Origin: VAZQ01 sp963785745
GTDB taxonomy: Bacteria; Pseudomonadota; Alphaproteobacteria; Rhizobiales; Xanthobacteraceae
DNA: 64,000 bases
Direction of reading: 5' to 3'
NCBI GenBank assembly: GCA_963785745.1
Contig: CAWAWR010000016.1
Location: 496,001-560,000 of the forward strand
The position numbers were made by a program, and so were the translations under genes. Below, piece after piece: positions 25,984 through 36,488 of this stretch. The notes beneath the pieces were generated by a model. It saw only the letters and a list, made by a program, of their open reading frames with translations, made no database searches and was not told the origin of the DNA. Position 1 is the stretch's first letter; the number at the start of each line of letters is the position of its first letter.

Positions 25984-27372
25984 ATGCCTTTCTCGGTCGC
26001 CATTGTCGGACGGCCGAACGTCGGCAAATCCACGCTGTTCAACCGCCTGGTTGGCCGGCGCCTGGCGCTGGTCGACGACCTTCCCGGCGTGACGCGCGAC
26101 CGCCGCGAGGGCCGTGCGCGGCTCGGCGATATCGCCTTCACCGCGATCGACACTGCGGGCCTTGAGGAGACCGCGCCGGGGAGCCTGAGCGGCCGCATGC
26201 AGGTGCAAACCGAGGCGGCGATCGCCGCTGCGGATGCGGTGCTGTTCGTGATCGATGCGCGCAGCGGCGCGATCCCGGTCGATCACGCCTTTGCCGATCT
26301 CATCCGCCGCTCCGGCAAGCCCGCGATCCTGGTGGCGAACAAAAGCGAAGGACGGGCGGGCAAGGCGAGCCTCGGCGAAGCCTACGCGCTCGGGCTCGGC
26401 GATCCGATACCGATCTCCGCCGAGCACGGGGAGGGACTTTCCGACCTTTATGATGCGCTACGCGCCGCGTTGCCCTTGGAAACCGAGCATCCTACCGAGC
26501 CCAAAGAGCGAAGGAAAAAAGAGGATCAGGCCGAGCCTGACGAACTGCCGACCATCCGCGTCGCCCTTATCGGACGGCCGAACACCGGCAAATCCACGTT
26601 GGTCAATCGCCTGCTCGGCGAGGAGCGTCTGCTCACGGGGCCGGAAGCAGGCATCACCCGCGATTCCATCGCCGTCGACGTCGAATGGCGCGGCCGGACA
26701 TTTCATTTCCACGACACCGCCGGCCTGCGGCGGCGCGCCCGTATCGAGGAGAAGCTCGAAAAGCTTTCGGTCGCGGATGCGCTCAACGCGGTGCGCTTCG
26801 CCGAGGTGGTGATCGTGTTGATGGATTCGCAGGCGCCGTTCGAAGAGCAGGATTTACGCCTTGCCGATCTGATCGAGCGCGAAGGCCGTGCCGTGGTCAT
26901 CGGCATGAACAAATGGGACCTGGTCGAAGGCCGCCCCGGCGCGGTGAAGAAGCTGCGCGAGGAAACCGATCACTGGCTGCCGCAGCTCAAGGGCGTTCCC
27001 GCGGTCGCGGTGTCCGGAATGACCGGCGCGGGGCTCGACCGGCTGATGCAGGCGATAATCGACGCGTATGCCGTCTGGAACCGGCGCGCATCGACCAGCG
27101 CGCTCAACCGCTGGCTTGAAGGCGTGACGTCGGCACACCCGCCGCCTGCGGTCTCGGGCCGCCGCATCCGCCTCGACTACGTCACCCAGCCGAAAAGCCG
27201 GCCGCCGACTTTCGTGCTGTTCGCAAGCCGCGCCGACAAGGTGCCGGAACAGTACAAGCGCTATCTCGTCAACAGCCTGCGCGAGACATTCGATCTGCCG
27301 GGAACGCCGATCCGCCTGACGTTACGGGAGAAGGCGAACCCGTATGCAAATCGCAAGAAGAAGCAGCGGTAA
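25984..27372 (+). CDS. der: Ribosome biogenesis GTPase Der (EngA)
   Basis: Der has two GTPase domains in tandem and is needed for maturation of the large ribosomal subunit. In this 462-residue protein the first domain begins with the P-loop GRPNVGKSTLFNRL (residues about 8-21) and has DTAG near residue 57. The second has GRPNTGKSTLVNRL near residue 197, DTAGLRRRARI near residue 243 and NKWD near residue 308. The first-domain G4 motif is NKSE. A KH-like domain ends in PYANRKKKQR. ATG 25984 gives the standard family start (MPFSVAIVGRPN). Confidence 0.97.
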   Translation: MPFSVAIVGRPNVGKSTLFNRLVGRRLALVDDLPGVTRDRREGRARLGDIAFTAIDTAGLEETAPGSLSGRMQVQTEAAIAAADAVLFVIDARSGAIPVDHAFADLIRRSGKPAILVANKSEGRAGKASLGEAYALGLGDPIPISAEHGEGLSDLYDALRAALPLETEHPTEPKERRKKEDQAEPDELPTIRVALIGRPNTGKSTLVNRLLGEERLLTGPEAGITRDSIAVDVEWRGRTFHFHDTAGLRRRARIEEKLEKLSVADALNAVRFAEVVIVLMDSQAPFEEQDLRLADLIEREGRAVVIGMNKWDLVEGRPGAVKKLREETDHWLPQLKGVPAVAVSGMTGAGLDRLMQAIIDAYAVWNRRASTSALNRWLEGVTSAHPPPAVSGRRIRLDYVTQPKSRPPTFVLFASRADKVPEQYKRYLVNSLRETFDLPGTPIRLTLREKANPYANRKKKQR

Positions 27373-27387
27373 CGTGAAACGAATCGA

Positions 27388-28626
27388 ATGACCGCCACAC
27401 CCGTACCGCTTCGCCGCGCCGCCTTCACCTTCATCTTCATCACCGTTCTGCTCGACATGCTGGCGCTCGGCATCGTCATTCCGGTGCTGCCGAAGCTCAT
27501 CCTCGATTTCGTCGGCGGCGACGCGGTGCGCGGCGCGGACTATCTCGGCCTGTTCGGCACCGCCTGGGCGGTGATGCAGTTTCTGTTTTCGCCGATCCAC
27601 GGCTCGCTGTCGGATCGCTTCGGACGGCGGCCGATCATCCTGTTGTCGAACTTCGGGCTCGGCCTCGACTACATCCTGATGGCGCTGGCGCCGTCGCTGG
27701 CGTGGCTGTTCGTGGGGCGGATTGTTTCCGGCATCACGGCGGCCAGCATCTCGACCGCCTATGCCTATGTCGCCGACGTCACCGAGCCGGATCGGCGCGC
27801 TGCGTTGTTCGGCATGCTCGGCGTCGCCTTCGGCGTCGGCTTCGTGTTCGGCCCCGCGCTCGGCGGCATTGCCGGCAGCTTCGATCCGCGTCTGCCGTTC
27901 TGGATTGCGGCCGGCTTGAGCCTGCTCAACGGTGTCTACGGGCTGCTGATCCTTCCGGAATCGCTGCCCGTCGAGAAGCGCGCGCCGTTCAACTGGCGGC
28001 GGGCCAATCCGGTCGGCGCGCTGATCCTGCTGCGTTCGCATCCGCAATTGACCGCGCTCGCGGTCGTCAGCTTCCTTGGCCACCTCGCGCATTCGAGTCT
28101 TCCGAACATCGGCGTCCTCTACATGATGTACCGCTACAGCTGGAGCGAGCGCGCGGTCGGGTTCGCGATGGCGGGCGTCGGCCTGTGCTCGATGATCGTG
28201 CAGGGCGGGTTGATCGGGCCGACGGTCAAGTATCTCGGCGAGAGCAAAGCGATGCTGCTCGGGCTGGTCTTCGGCGTCGCGGGCTTTGCGGCGTTCGGGC
28301 TGGCGACGACCGGATTCTGGTTTCTGGCCGGCATTCCCTTGCTGGCCATGTGGGGCATTGCCAGCGCCGCGACGCTCGGGCTGATGAGTCGGCACGTCGG
28401 CCCGAGCGAGCAGGGCCAGTTGCAGGGCGCCAATGCGAGCCTGATGGGCATCGCGAGCCTTATCGGGCCTGCAATCTTCACCCAGTCGTTCGCGGTGTTC
28501 ATCGGCGCCGGCGCGATGGTCTATTTGCCGGGCGCGCCGTTCCTGCTTGCCGCGATCATGATTGCGGCGTCGATTGCGGTCGCCGTCTACACCATGCGTC
28601 CGGCCGAGGGAGACAAGAGCGGATGA
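27388..28626 (+). CDS. MFS efflux transporter of the TetA/DHA1 type
   Basis: A 412-residue inner-membrane protein with 12 predicted helices. The first helix carries FITVLLDMLALGIVIPVLP, typical of TetA-like drug/H+ antiporters, and the loop 2-3 motif is GSLSDRFGRRPIIL. A second-half pseudo-repeat and the final helix (AAIMIAASIAVAVYTM) complete the fold. Substrates cannot be deduced; chromosomal members in soil bacteria often have no resistance phenotype. It follows der by 15 bp, and its stop overlaps the start of the amidohydrolase (ATGA), so the two are translationally coupled. Confidence 0.88.
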   Translation: MTATPVPLRRAAFTFIFITVLLDMLALGIVIPVLPKLILDFVGGDAVRGADYLGLFGTAWAVMQFLFSPIHGSLSDRFGRRPIILLSNFGLGLDYILMALAPSLAWLFVGRIVSGITAASISTAYAYVADVTEPDRRAALFGMLGVAFGVGFVFGPALGGIAGSFDPRLPFWIAAGLSLLNGVYGLLILPESLPVEKRAPFNWRRANPVGALILLRSHPQLTALAVVSFLGHLAHSSLPNIGVLYMMYRYSWSERAVGFAMAGVGLCSMIVQGGLIGPTVKYLGESKAMLLGLVFGVAGFAAFGLATTGFWFLAGIPLLAMWGIASAATLGLMSRHVGPSEQGQLQGANASLMGIASLIGPAIFTQSFAVFIGAGAMVYLPGAPFLLAAIMIAASIAVAVYTMRPAEGDKSG

Positions 28627-29457
28627 TCGTCAACTCCCAAATTCATGTCTGGACCGAAGAAACCCCCGAGCGTCCCTGGATTCCCGGCGGCAAGCAACGG
28701 GCCCATCTTGCCGAAGCGCTGACCTGGCAGAAGGCGCTGCCGCTGATGGATGAGGCCGGTATCGACCGGGCGATCATCGTGCCGCCGACCTGGCCGGGCG
28801 ATTTCAACGATCATGCGCTGGAAGCGGCCGCGGCGCATCCCGACCGCTTCGCGGTGATGGGCCGTTTTGCGTTCGAGGACCCGGCAGTCGAAGGCGCTAT
28901 TGCCGACCTGGAAGCGGCAGAACGGGATGCTCGGCATCCGCGTCGCGTTCAATCACGAGAAGACGCAATGGATCGCCGACGGCACCGCCGACTGGCTGTG
29001 GCGCGCGGCGGAAGATGCCGACGTTCCGATCATGATCTTCGCGCCCGATGCGCCGGAGCAGATCGGACGTATCGCGCCGGGCATCCGCGGCTGCGGCTCG
29101 TCATCGACCATTTCGGACAGGCGACGCGCGGGCCGGAATACAAGCGGGTCGGGCCCGCGCCTCGACATCATCGCGCCGCTTGCGAAGTATCCGAACGTGG
29201 CGGTGAAGCTCTCGGCAGTGCCGGGATTTTCCAGCGAGCCCTATCCGTTCAAGGACATGACTCCGCATCTCAAGCGTCTGATCGAGGCCTACGGCCCGCA
29301 GCGCTGCTTCTGGGGCACCGACCTCACGCACCAGCGCGGCAAATATCCATACCGGATGTATGTGGAGCACTTCGAAGAGGAGTTGGCCTTCCTGCCGGCC
29401 GCCGACCGGAAGCTCATCATGGGCGAGGCGATTTTGAAATTTCTGGATTGGAAGTAA
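28623..29457 (+). CDS. Amidohydrolase-2 family metal-dependent hydrolase, broken by three indels
   Basis: The start (MIVNSQIHVWTEETPERPW) holds the NxxIHxW metal-binding motif of TIM-barrel amidohydrolases. Coding then switches frame near 28910-28918 to NGMLGIRVAFNHEK and IMIFAPDAPEQIGRI. It returns near 29080 to LRLVIDHFGQATRGPEYKRV, and switches again near 29152 to RLDIIAPLAKYPNVAVKLS and CFWGTDLTHQRGKYP. Two extra bases and one missing base explain everything, giving about 277 residues with family motifs in order, including the metal/catalytic Asp in GTDLTH. It may be sequence error or a pseudogene. The ATGA overlap with the MFS gene suggests a transport-and-degradation pair of unknown substrate. 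Confidence 0.65.
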
Positions 29458-29479
29458 CTGAGAAGTTCTTTCCTCCGCT

Positions 29480-29538
29480 CATGCCCGCGAAAGCGGGCAT
29501 CCAGAATTTTTTAGATTGGGTCCCCGCTTCCGCGGGAC
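29480..29538. repeat. REP-like palindrome (ATGCCCGCGAAAGCGGGCAT type)
   Basis: A perfect 8-bp inverted repeat (ATGCCCGC / GCGGGCAT, loop GAAA) at 29481-29500 is followed by a second GC-rich hairpin (CCCCGCTTCCGCGGG). It lies between the convergent amidohydrolase and SDR genes. The first hairpin resembles common dispersed repeats of this group, and it could end transcription. Confidence 0.65.
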
Positions 29539-29562
29539 GAGCGGCGACAAGCCGAGCGCCTG

Positions 29563-30303
29563 TCACGCCGGCGTCTGAAAAGCGAGCAGCCGGCCTTGCT
29601 CGCAGTCGTAGAGCTTGCCGGTTTCCTGGAAGGCCGGAAGGCACATCGCCACGATCTGCTCCGCAACCGGTTCGGCGGTCTTCAGCGTCATCGGGTCCTC
29701 GCCGGGCATCACGGCGGCGCGCATGCGGGTGCGGGTCGGCCCCGGATTGAGCAGATTGACGCGGACGTTGGTGGTGACGGTCTCGGCGGCATAGGTGCGC
29801 GCCAACGCATTGAGCGCGGCCTTGGTGATCGAGTAGGGTCCGCGATAGGCGCGGTTGCTGGTGGCGGCGCCTGAAGTGACGAACACCGCGCGGCCGGCCT
29901 CGGACGCGCGCAGCAGGGGATCCATGGTGCGGATCAGGTGGAAATTGGCGGTGACATTGACTGCGATCACCTCGTCCCAAGCCTTGGGTTCGACATGCCC
30001 GAGCGGGGACATCGGACCCAGGACCCCGCCATTGCCGACCAGCACGTCGAGGCGCTGGTAGCGCTCGTTCAGCGCGGCCGCCAATCGCACGATGCCGTCG
30101 GTGTCGCGCAGATCGAGCGGCACCAGCGTCGCTGTGCTCCCTTCAGCCTGGATCGCGTCGTCGAGCTCTTCAAGACCGCCGACAGTGCGCGCGACTGCGA
30201 CCACATGCGCGCCCGCCTTTGCTAAGGCAATGCCGGTGGTGTAGCCGATGCCGCGTGAGGCACCGGTGATGAGGGCGATCTTGCCGGAGAGGGGGCCTGC
30301 CAT
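29563..30303 (-). CDS. SDR-family NAD(P)-dependent oxidoreductase
   Basis: A 246-residue short-chain dehydrogenase. The cofactor motif TGASRGIG is at residues 14-21. GNGGV replaces the usual NNAG near residue 90. The catalytic Ser lies in FVTSGAA and the Tyr and Lys in GPYSITKAAL, so the active site is complete. NPGPTRTRM is the usual region before the substrate loop. It lies about 120 bp downstream of purF on the same strand, separated by a REP element. An SDR after purF is, as far as I recall, common in Bradyrhizobium relatives. The substrate is unknown. Confidence 0.88.
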   Translation of the reverse strand: MAGPLSGKIALITGASRGIGYTTGIALAKAGAHVVAVARTVGGLEELDDAIQAEGSTATLVPLDLRDTDGIVRLAAALNERYQRLDVLVGNGGVLGPMSPLGHVEPKAWDEVIAVNVTANFHLIRTMDPLLRASEAGRAVFVTSGAATSNRAYRGPYSITKAALNALARTYAAETVTTNVRVNLLNPGPTRTRMRAAVMPGEDPMTLKTAEPVAEQIVAMCLPAFQETGKLYDCEQGRLLAFQTPA

Positions 30304-30320
30304 TTCGACCTATGGTGCAG

Positions 30321-30407
30321 TCGTCATGCCCGCGCTCGTCGCGGGCATCCACGTCTTATCAAGCTGTATGCAAGACGTGGATGGCCGGGACAAGCCCGGC
30401 CATGACG
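30321..30407. repeat. Composite REP-like element between purF and the SDR gene
   Basis: CGTCATGCCCGCGC...GCGGGCATCCACGTCTT on one side is mirrored by AAGACGTGGATGGCC...GGCCATGACGG on the other. The outer arms (CCACGTCTT / AAGACGTGG and GTCATG / CATGAC) pair, and each half also forms its own GC hairpin. This is a bacterial interspersed mosaic-like element, probably also a terminator for purF. Confidence 0.7.
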
Positions 30408-30422
30408 GCGGCATGTGGTGAT

Positions 30423-31908
30423 TTAGCTCGCCTCCGCCAGCAGCGAGAGTTGCCGCGGCGTGTGCTCGGTCGCCGACTGGTCGGTCAATGGCGTCGGATA
30501 GTCGCCGGTGAAGCAATGGTCGGTGAATTGCGGCTTCGCCGGATCGCGCTTCTCAAATCCCATGGCGCGGTAGATGCCGTCGACCGACAGGAAGGCCAGC
30601 GAGTCCGCCCCGATGATCGCCCGCATGCCTTCGAGATCGTGGGTGGCTGCGAGCAGCTTGTCGCGCTCCGGCGTATCGATGCCGTAGTAATCCGGATGCG
30701 TGATCGGCGGCGAGGAGATGCGGAAATGCACCTCCTTGGCGCCGGCGTCGCGCATCATCTGCACGATCTTGGTCGAGGTGGTGCCGCGCACGATCGAGTC
30801 GTCGACCAGGACGATGCGCTTGCCGTTCACGACGGCGCGGTTGGCGCTGTGCTTGAGGCGGACGCCGAGTTGGCGGATCTGCTGGGTCGGCTCGATGAAG
30901 GTGCGCCCGACATAGTGATTACGGATGATGCCGAGCTCGTAAGCAATGCCCGAACTCCTGGGCGTAGCCGATGGCGGCGGGAACGCCGGAATCGGGAACC
31001 GGAATGACGACATCGGCGCCGGCCGGTGCCTCGCGCGCGAGCTCGGCACCCATCGCCTTGCGCACCGCATAGACCGGACGGCCGCCGACGATCGAGTCCG
31101 GACGCGAGAAATAGATGTACTCGAAGATGCAGGGGCGCGGCGCCATCGGCGGGAACGGCTTGTGCGAATGCATGCCCTCGTCGTCGAACACCACGACTTC
31201 ACCATTCTCGACGTCGCGGACATATTTGGCGCCGATGATGTCGAGCGCGCAGGTCTCGGAGGCGAGGATCGGCGCGCCGTCGAGCTTGCCGATCACCAGC
31301 GGGCGGATGCCGAGCGGGTCGCGGGCGCCGATCAGCTTCTTGTTGGTGAGCGCCACGAACGAGTAGGCGCCTTCGAGCTGGCGCAGCCCTTCGACGAAAC
31401 GGTCGATGAAGCGGTTCTTCCGCGCCCGCGCCACCAGATGCAGGATGACCTCGGTGTCGGAGGTCGACTGCATGATCGCGCCTTCGTGCACGAGCTGGCG
31501 CCGCAGCGTCAGGCCGTTGGTGAGGTTGCCGTTATGGCCGACCGCAAAGCCGCCGCCGTCGAGCTCGGCGAACAGCGGCTGCACGTTGCGCAGGATGGTC
31601 TCGCCGGTGGTCGAATAGCGCACATGGCCCATGGCGGACATGCCGGGCAGGCGGTCGATCACCTCGCGGCGGGAGAAGTTGTCGCCGACGAGGCCCATGC
31701 GGCGTTCCGAGTGGAACCGCTTGCTGTCGAAGGAGACGATGCCGGCCGCTTCCTGGCCGCGGTGCTGGAGGGCGTGCAGGCCGAGCGCGGTGATCGCCGC
31801 GGCGTCGGGATGGCCGAATATTCCGAATACGCCGCATTCCTCGCGCAGCCGGTCGCCGTCAAAGTCGATCGGCGGGGCGGCGGTGGCGGCTTCGGTGATC
31901 TGGCTCAT
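30423..31908 (-). CDS. purF: Amidophosphoribosyltransferase, one frameshift
   Basis: PurF starts de novo purine synthesis by transferring glutamine-derived ammonia to PRPP. The first part (31908 to about 30955) carries a propeptide ending before the nucleophile Cys in CGVFGIFGHPDA, then VRYSTTG and the glutaminase core, and reaches IPVPDSGVPAAIGYAQE. The next frame continues SGIAYELGIIRNHYVGRTFI and the PRPP motif IVLVDDSIVRGTT. Removing one base from the AA pair at 30953-30954 (plus strand) joins them as GYAQESGIAYELG, a 494-residue protein of normal length. All catalytic residues are present, so an inactive gene seems unlikely and a sequence error is the best explanation. It is 28 bp downstream of cvpA. 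Confidence 0.9.
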
Positions 31909-31936
31909 CGCGTTGCTCGTCGCCTTTCCTCGTCAA

Positions 31937-32500
31937 TTACGACCGTTGTTCCGGCGGCGCGTCCGCAGGCTCGCCGTCGTCCTGCTTGGGCCGCTTCAAC
32001 CGCTTTAAGATGGTGCTCTCGGGGTCGTCCGGCAACATCGAGATCAGCCAGTCCCCAGTCGATTGCAGCACCACCCGGGACTTGGCGTTGGCGACCCAGG
32101 ACGGTCGCGTCCGCTCCGGCACCAGCCAGGCGAAGAACAGGAAGGCGACCACCACGATGATCAGCCCGCGCGCCAGCCCGAACAGGAAGCCGAGCGTGCG
32201 GTCGAGCGCGCCGACCCGGCTGTCGAGCACCATGTCGGAGAACCGGACCGTGATGATCGACACGATCAACAGCGTGCCGAGGAAGGTTCCGCCGATCACG
32301 GCGCCGGCCGCGATGATGTCGTTGTTGAAGTAGGTCTTGGCGTAGGGGAGGAGGCGCGAATAGGCGTAGAGGGTCGCGACCGCCGCGATCACCCAGGCGG
32401 CGATCGACAGGATCTCGCGCATGAAGCCGCGGATCATGGCGAGCAGCGCCGACACCAGCATGACGCCAATCAGGATGAAGTCGAGGAGCGTGATCGGCAT
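31937..32500 (-). CDS. cvpA: CvpA-family membrane protein
   Basis: A 187-residue inner-membrane protein with four helices. The start (MPITLLDFILIGVMLVSALL) and the RGFMREILSIAAWVIAAVA segment in helix 2 are family signatures. CvpA in E. coli is encoded just upstream of purF and is needed for colicin V production; later work links it to envelope stress and bile tolerance. The same cvpA-purF order is kept here with a 28-bp gap. The charged C-terminus (LKRLKRPKQDDGEP) is cytoplasmic. Its promoter region is shared with the divergent serpin gene. Confidence 0.9.
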   Translation of the reverse strand: MPITLLDFILIGVMLVSALLAMIRGFMREILSIAAWVIAAVATLYAYSRLLPYAKTYFNNDIIAAGAVIGGTFLGTLLIVSIITVRFSDMVLDSRVGALDRTLGFLFGLARGLIIVVVAFLFFAWLVPERTRPSWVANAKSRVVLQSTGDWLISMLPDDPESTILKRLKRPKQDDGEPADAPPEQRS

Positions 32501-32859
32501 GTCGAAACTTTCGATCCTCCTTCCCTGCGGTTGTGGGCTCCGCAGGACGAATTGGCGCTCCAGGACCCCTAGCTGACCTGTGCCGGGCAAGTGCGGCAAG
32601 GGCTCGGCCAGGGTCGTCCCAACCAATTAATTTTCCTGTCCAAATTGACACTTGGCGCAGGTACCGGGCAGCCAGTCCGGACGGCTGCTGTATAGCCGGG
32701 GTCGGTTCCGCCGTCACCCGTCTTATTCGGTATTCGGGAGGGTGTTGCCCGTTAATCATGACGGCTACCGAGGCGGCGGAGGTGATCGCGCTCGACCACG
32801 ATTTCGATGCAATTCCTGCGACAAATTCGGTGACGAAGGGGCGCCTGAGGGAGACTACC
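32501..32859. other. Divergent intergenic region between cvpA and the serpin gene
   Basis: About 359 bp that must hold the cvpA-purF promoter and the serpin promoter. An in-frame upstream ATG at 32758 could extend the serpin N-terminus, but the GTG at 32860 has the ribosome-binding site and the signal peptide. I see no clear operator and no second gene. Confidence 0.45.
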
Positions 32860-34214
32860 GTGCCGATTGCCAGACGCCGCGCTGCCTCAATTATGACAAC
32901 TGCCGCAGCGCTGCTGGCGGCGGCGCCACCGGTGGCGGCGCCCAGGACGGCGGCCGGAAAGACGTTCAGGCGCTCACGCTCGCCTACAACGGTTCGGGGC
33001 AGGCGCTCTTCCGGGAGTTCTCCGCCGGCCCCGGCAATATCGTGTTCTCGCCCTATTCGATCGGCACCGCCATGGCGATGGTCCTGGCCGGCGTGCGGGG
33101 TGAGACCGAGCGCGAAATGGCCACCGTGCTCCAGCACAGTCTCGCGCGTGCGCAGATCAACGACGCCAATGCGTCGGCGATCGCGACCCTCAACGGCTAC
33201 GACAAGAGCGAGGTGCCCCCGACCTGTCCGCCTGGCCTCAAGCTCGCAGGCGAGCGCTGCGAAGGGCAGCCCACCGCGGGAGGCAACTGCCCTTTTCCGG
33301 CGAGCCGGAATGGTGAAATCTGCGTCACGACCCCGCGGTTTCCGCCGTCGGCCAAGCTCCTGGTCGCCAACGCGCTGATGCTGGCCGGCGGTGAGGTCGC
33401 CAAGGACTATTCGGCGCTGCTCAAGGACCGCTACGCCGCCGAGATATTCCAGAAAGCCAGCCTCGAGACCGTCAACGGCTGGGTCAGGCAGCGCACCGAA
33501 GGCAAGATCGAGAAGATCCTCGATCGGCTCTCCGACGTGATCCTGATCAACGCGGTTTATTTCAAGTCGCGCTGGGCCGTCGCCTTCGACAAGAAGCTCA
33601 CCAAGAACGAATTCTTCAGCTTGACCCGCAGCCGCCAGGAAATGGTCCCGACCATGCTGCAGCGGACCAACCATGCGGTGGTGTCGCGGGAGGGCTATCG
33701 CGCGATCCGGCTGCCCTATGCGGTGCGCTCGCTGGCGATGGTGATTGCGCTGCCGAACGAGGTCGACGGACTTGGCGACGTCGCGCGCCGTCTCGACAAG
33801 GATGAGCTTGCGCAAACGCTCGCCGCACTCCGAAAGGAGCCGACGCGTCCGGTCAGTCTCATGCTGCCGCGCTTCAAGACCGAATACGCGGCCGATCTCA
33901 AGGGCGTGTTCCAGAAGGCCGGCATGGCGCTGCCGTTCGATGCGCTCCGGTCCGACTTCTCGGGCTTGACCGGACTGCCGCCGCGGACGGCGCCGACCGC
34001 GATCGATCAGATCGTCCACCGCGCCGTGATCGAAGTATCGGAGGAATCGACCGAGGCCGCCGCCACCACGGCCATCGGCATCCGCGTCACCAGCGTCGCG
34101 CCCAAACCGGTCGAGCCGCTGCAGTTCCGGGTCGACCGTCCGTTCCTCTATTACCTGGTCGACGATGCGACCGGCGCCGTGCTGTTCCAGGGCCGCGTGG
34201 TCGACCCGCGGTAG
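32860..34214 (+). CDS. Exported serpin (serine protease inhibitor family), frameshift after the signal peptide
   Basis: GTG 32860 has GAGGGAG upstream and begins a signal peptide (PIARRRAASIMTTAAALLAA). Near 32945-32960 the coding frame shifts (one base missing) to the serpin fold: NIVFSPYSIGTAMAMVLAG, VNGWVRQRTEGKIEKIL, LINAVYFKSRW and RPFLYYLVDDATGAVLFQGR. The reactive-centre loop hinge (EESTEAAATTAIG) has the small residues needed for loop insertion, so inhibitory activity is possible. The scissile residue lies in about IRVTSVAPKPVEP but cannot be fixed. An insertion of about 35 residues with four cysteines (CPPG...RCEG...NCPF...EICV) follows the first helices; I know no equivalent in typical bacterial serpins. 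Restored length is about 451 residues. Confidence 0.85.
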
Positions 34215-34236
34215 CTCAAGATGATTGCGTCAGCGG

Positions 34237-34428
34237 CTATGCCGCCACGCGGATCTCTCGCGGCATCGGCGCGACCGTTGCGTCCTTCCCCATGATGACG
34301 TGAGCGTCATCGCAATGGGGACACCAGACTGACAGCTTGAAGGCGGCAAGCCGACGGAGGTCGTTTTCCGTCGTTTCGATAGTCGTGCGAACGGTCTTGC
34401 CTTGCTTGGGACACCGATAGGTCAACAT
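34237..34428 (-). CDS. Small zinc-ribbon-like protein
   Basis: A 63-residue protein starting MLTYRCPKQGKTVRT, with a second metal-like knuckle SVWCPHCDDAH. Three Cys and one or two His could bind zinc. The layout (RCP...Thr-rich linker...CPHC) resembles small uncharacterised proteins common in Bradyrhizobium relatives. A longer reading frame to 34584 exists, but its extra N-terminus is uninformative. The gene sits between the convergent serpin and the radA end. Function is unknown. Confidence 0.6.
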   Translation of the reverse strand: MLTYRCPKQGKTVRTTIETTENDLRRLAAFKLSVWCPHCDDAHVIMGKDATVAPMPREIRVAA

Positions 34429-34597
34429 AGACGCCACCCCACCACGCTTGTTTGCGAGTCGGAGCATAGCAGGCGCGATCACCAGCCTCTCGATTACCAG
34501 CGCGGCGCTGTGGATATGTGGATATCTCTCTAGCTGCCCTGCCGGAACTGGTTGCGCCAACTGATCTTTAGCGCCGCTACTCAAGCGCAGCGGCGCG

Positions 34598-36004
<1,407 letters not shown>

Positions 36005-36161
36005 GAATTCTTATCCTGAACGTCAAAATCCGGATGGGATTCGGATGCTAGTGGTCCGGATTCGGTGCGAGTTTATCATGTCCGGCATGCTAGTGCGTTG
36101 GTTGACTGGCAGGGCAGGTGGGCCCACCGTTTGCCAGAGGCAAGCTCATAGGAGCTTTCAC

Positions 36162-36488
36162 ATGAGCCTTCGTCAGCCATGGTTCCTGGTGATGGTGCCC
36201 AAGGCGGCTGCCAGACGGAACGACTTTTGGGTCGGCTATGACAGCAAGCCGCCCTGTGGGGACGTGGTGGCACGCCTGGTCACGCCGGAGAACCGCACGC
36301 TGCTGGCGGCATTCGTTATCGCTTGGTTCGCCGCCGTGCTCTTGATCTGGATATTGGGCTTCGGCTCGGGCGCGTTCTCGCCGGCGTTCTCAGTGTTGGC
36401 GACGGTGCTGGCCGCAGGCGTTGTGGTTGCGAGCTACGTTCGCCTGATTTGCGTCCTGATGATTCCGAAGCGTGGTCAGTCGCGATAG
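36162..36488 (+). CDS. Hypothetical two-TM protein
   Basis: A 108-residue protein (MSLRQPWFLVMVPKAAARRN) with two hydrophobic helices in its second half (TLLAAFVIAWFAAVLLIWIL and SVLATVLAAGVVVASYVRLI). GGAG about 9 bases upstream supports the ATG at 36162. Its last 13 bp overlap the 3' end of the convergent alr gene. The N-terminal 50 residues look globular and cytoplasmic. I do not recognise the family, and the neighbours give no clue. Confidence 0.55.
   Translation: MSLRQPWFLVMVPKAAARRNDFWVGYDSKPPCGDVVARLVTPENRTLLAAFVIAWFAAVLLIWILGFGSGAFSPAFSVLATVLAAGVVVASYVRLICVLMIPKRGQSR

Noticed and set aside
27702..29750. An apparent 682-residue fusion running from inside the MFS gene into the amidohydrolase
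   Set aside because: The first part is an out-of-frame read of the MFS gene; only the segments from 28623 on belong to a real protein.
30940..30960. Programmed ribosomal frameshifting in purF
   Set aside because: No slippery heptamer, no downstream pseudoknot visible, and PurF is not known to use it. A single extra base explains it better.
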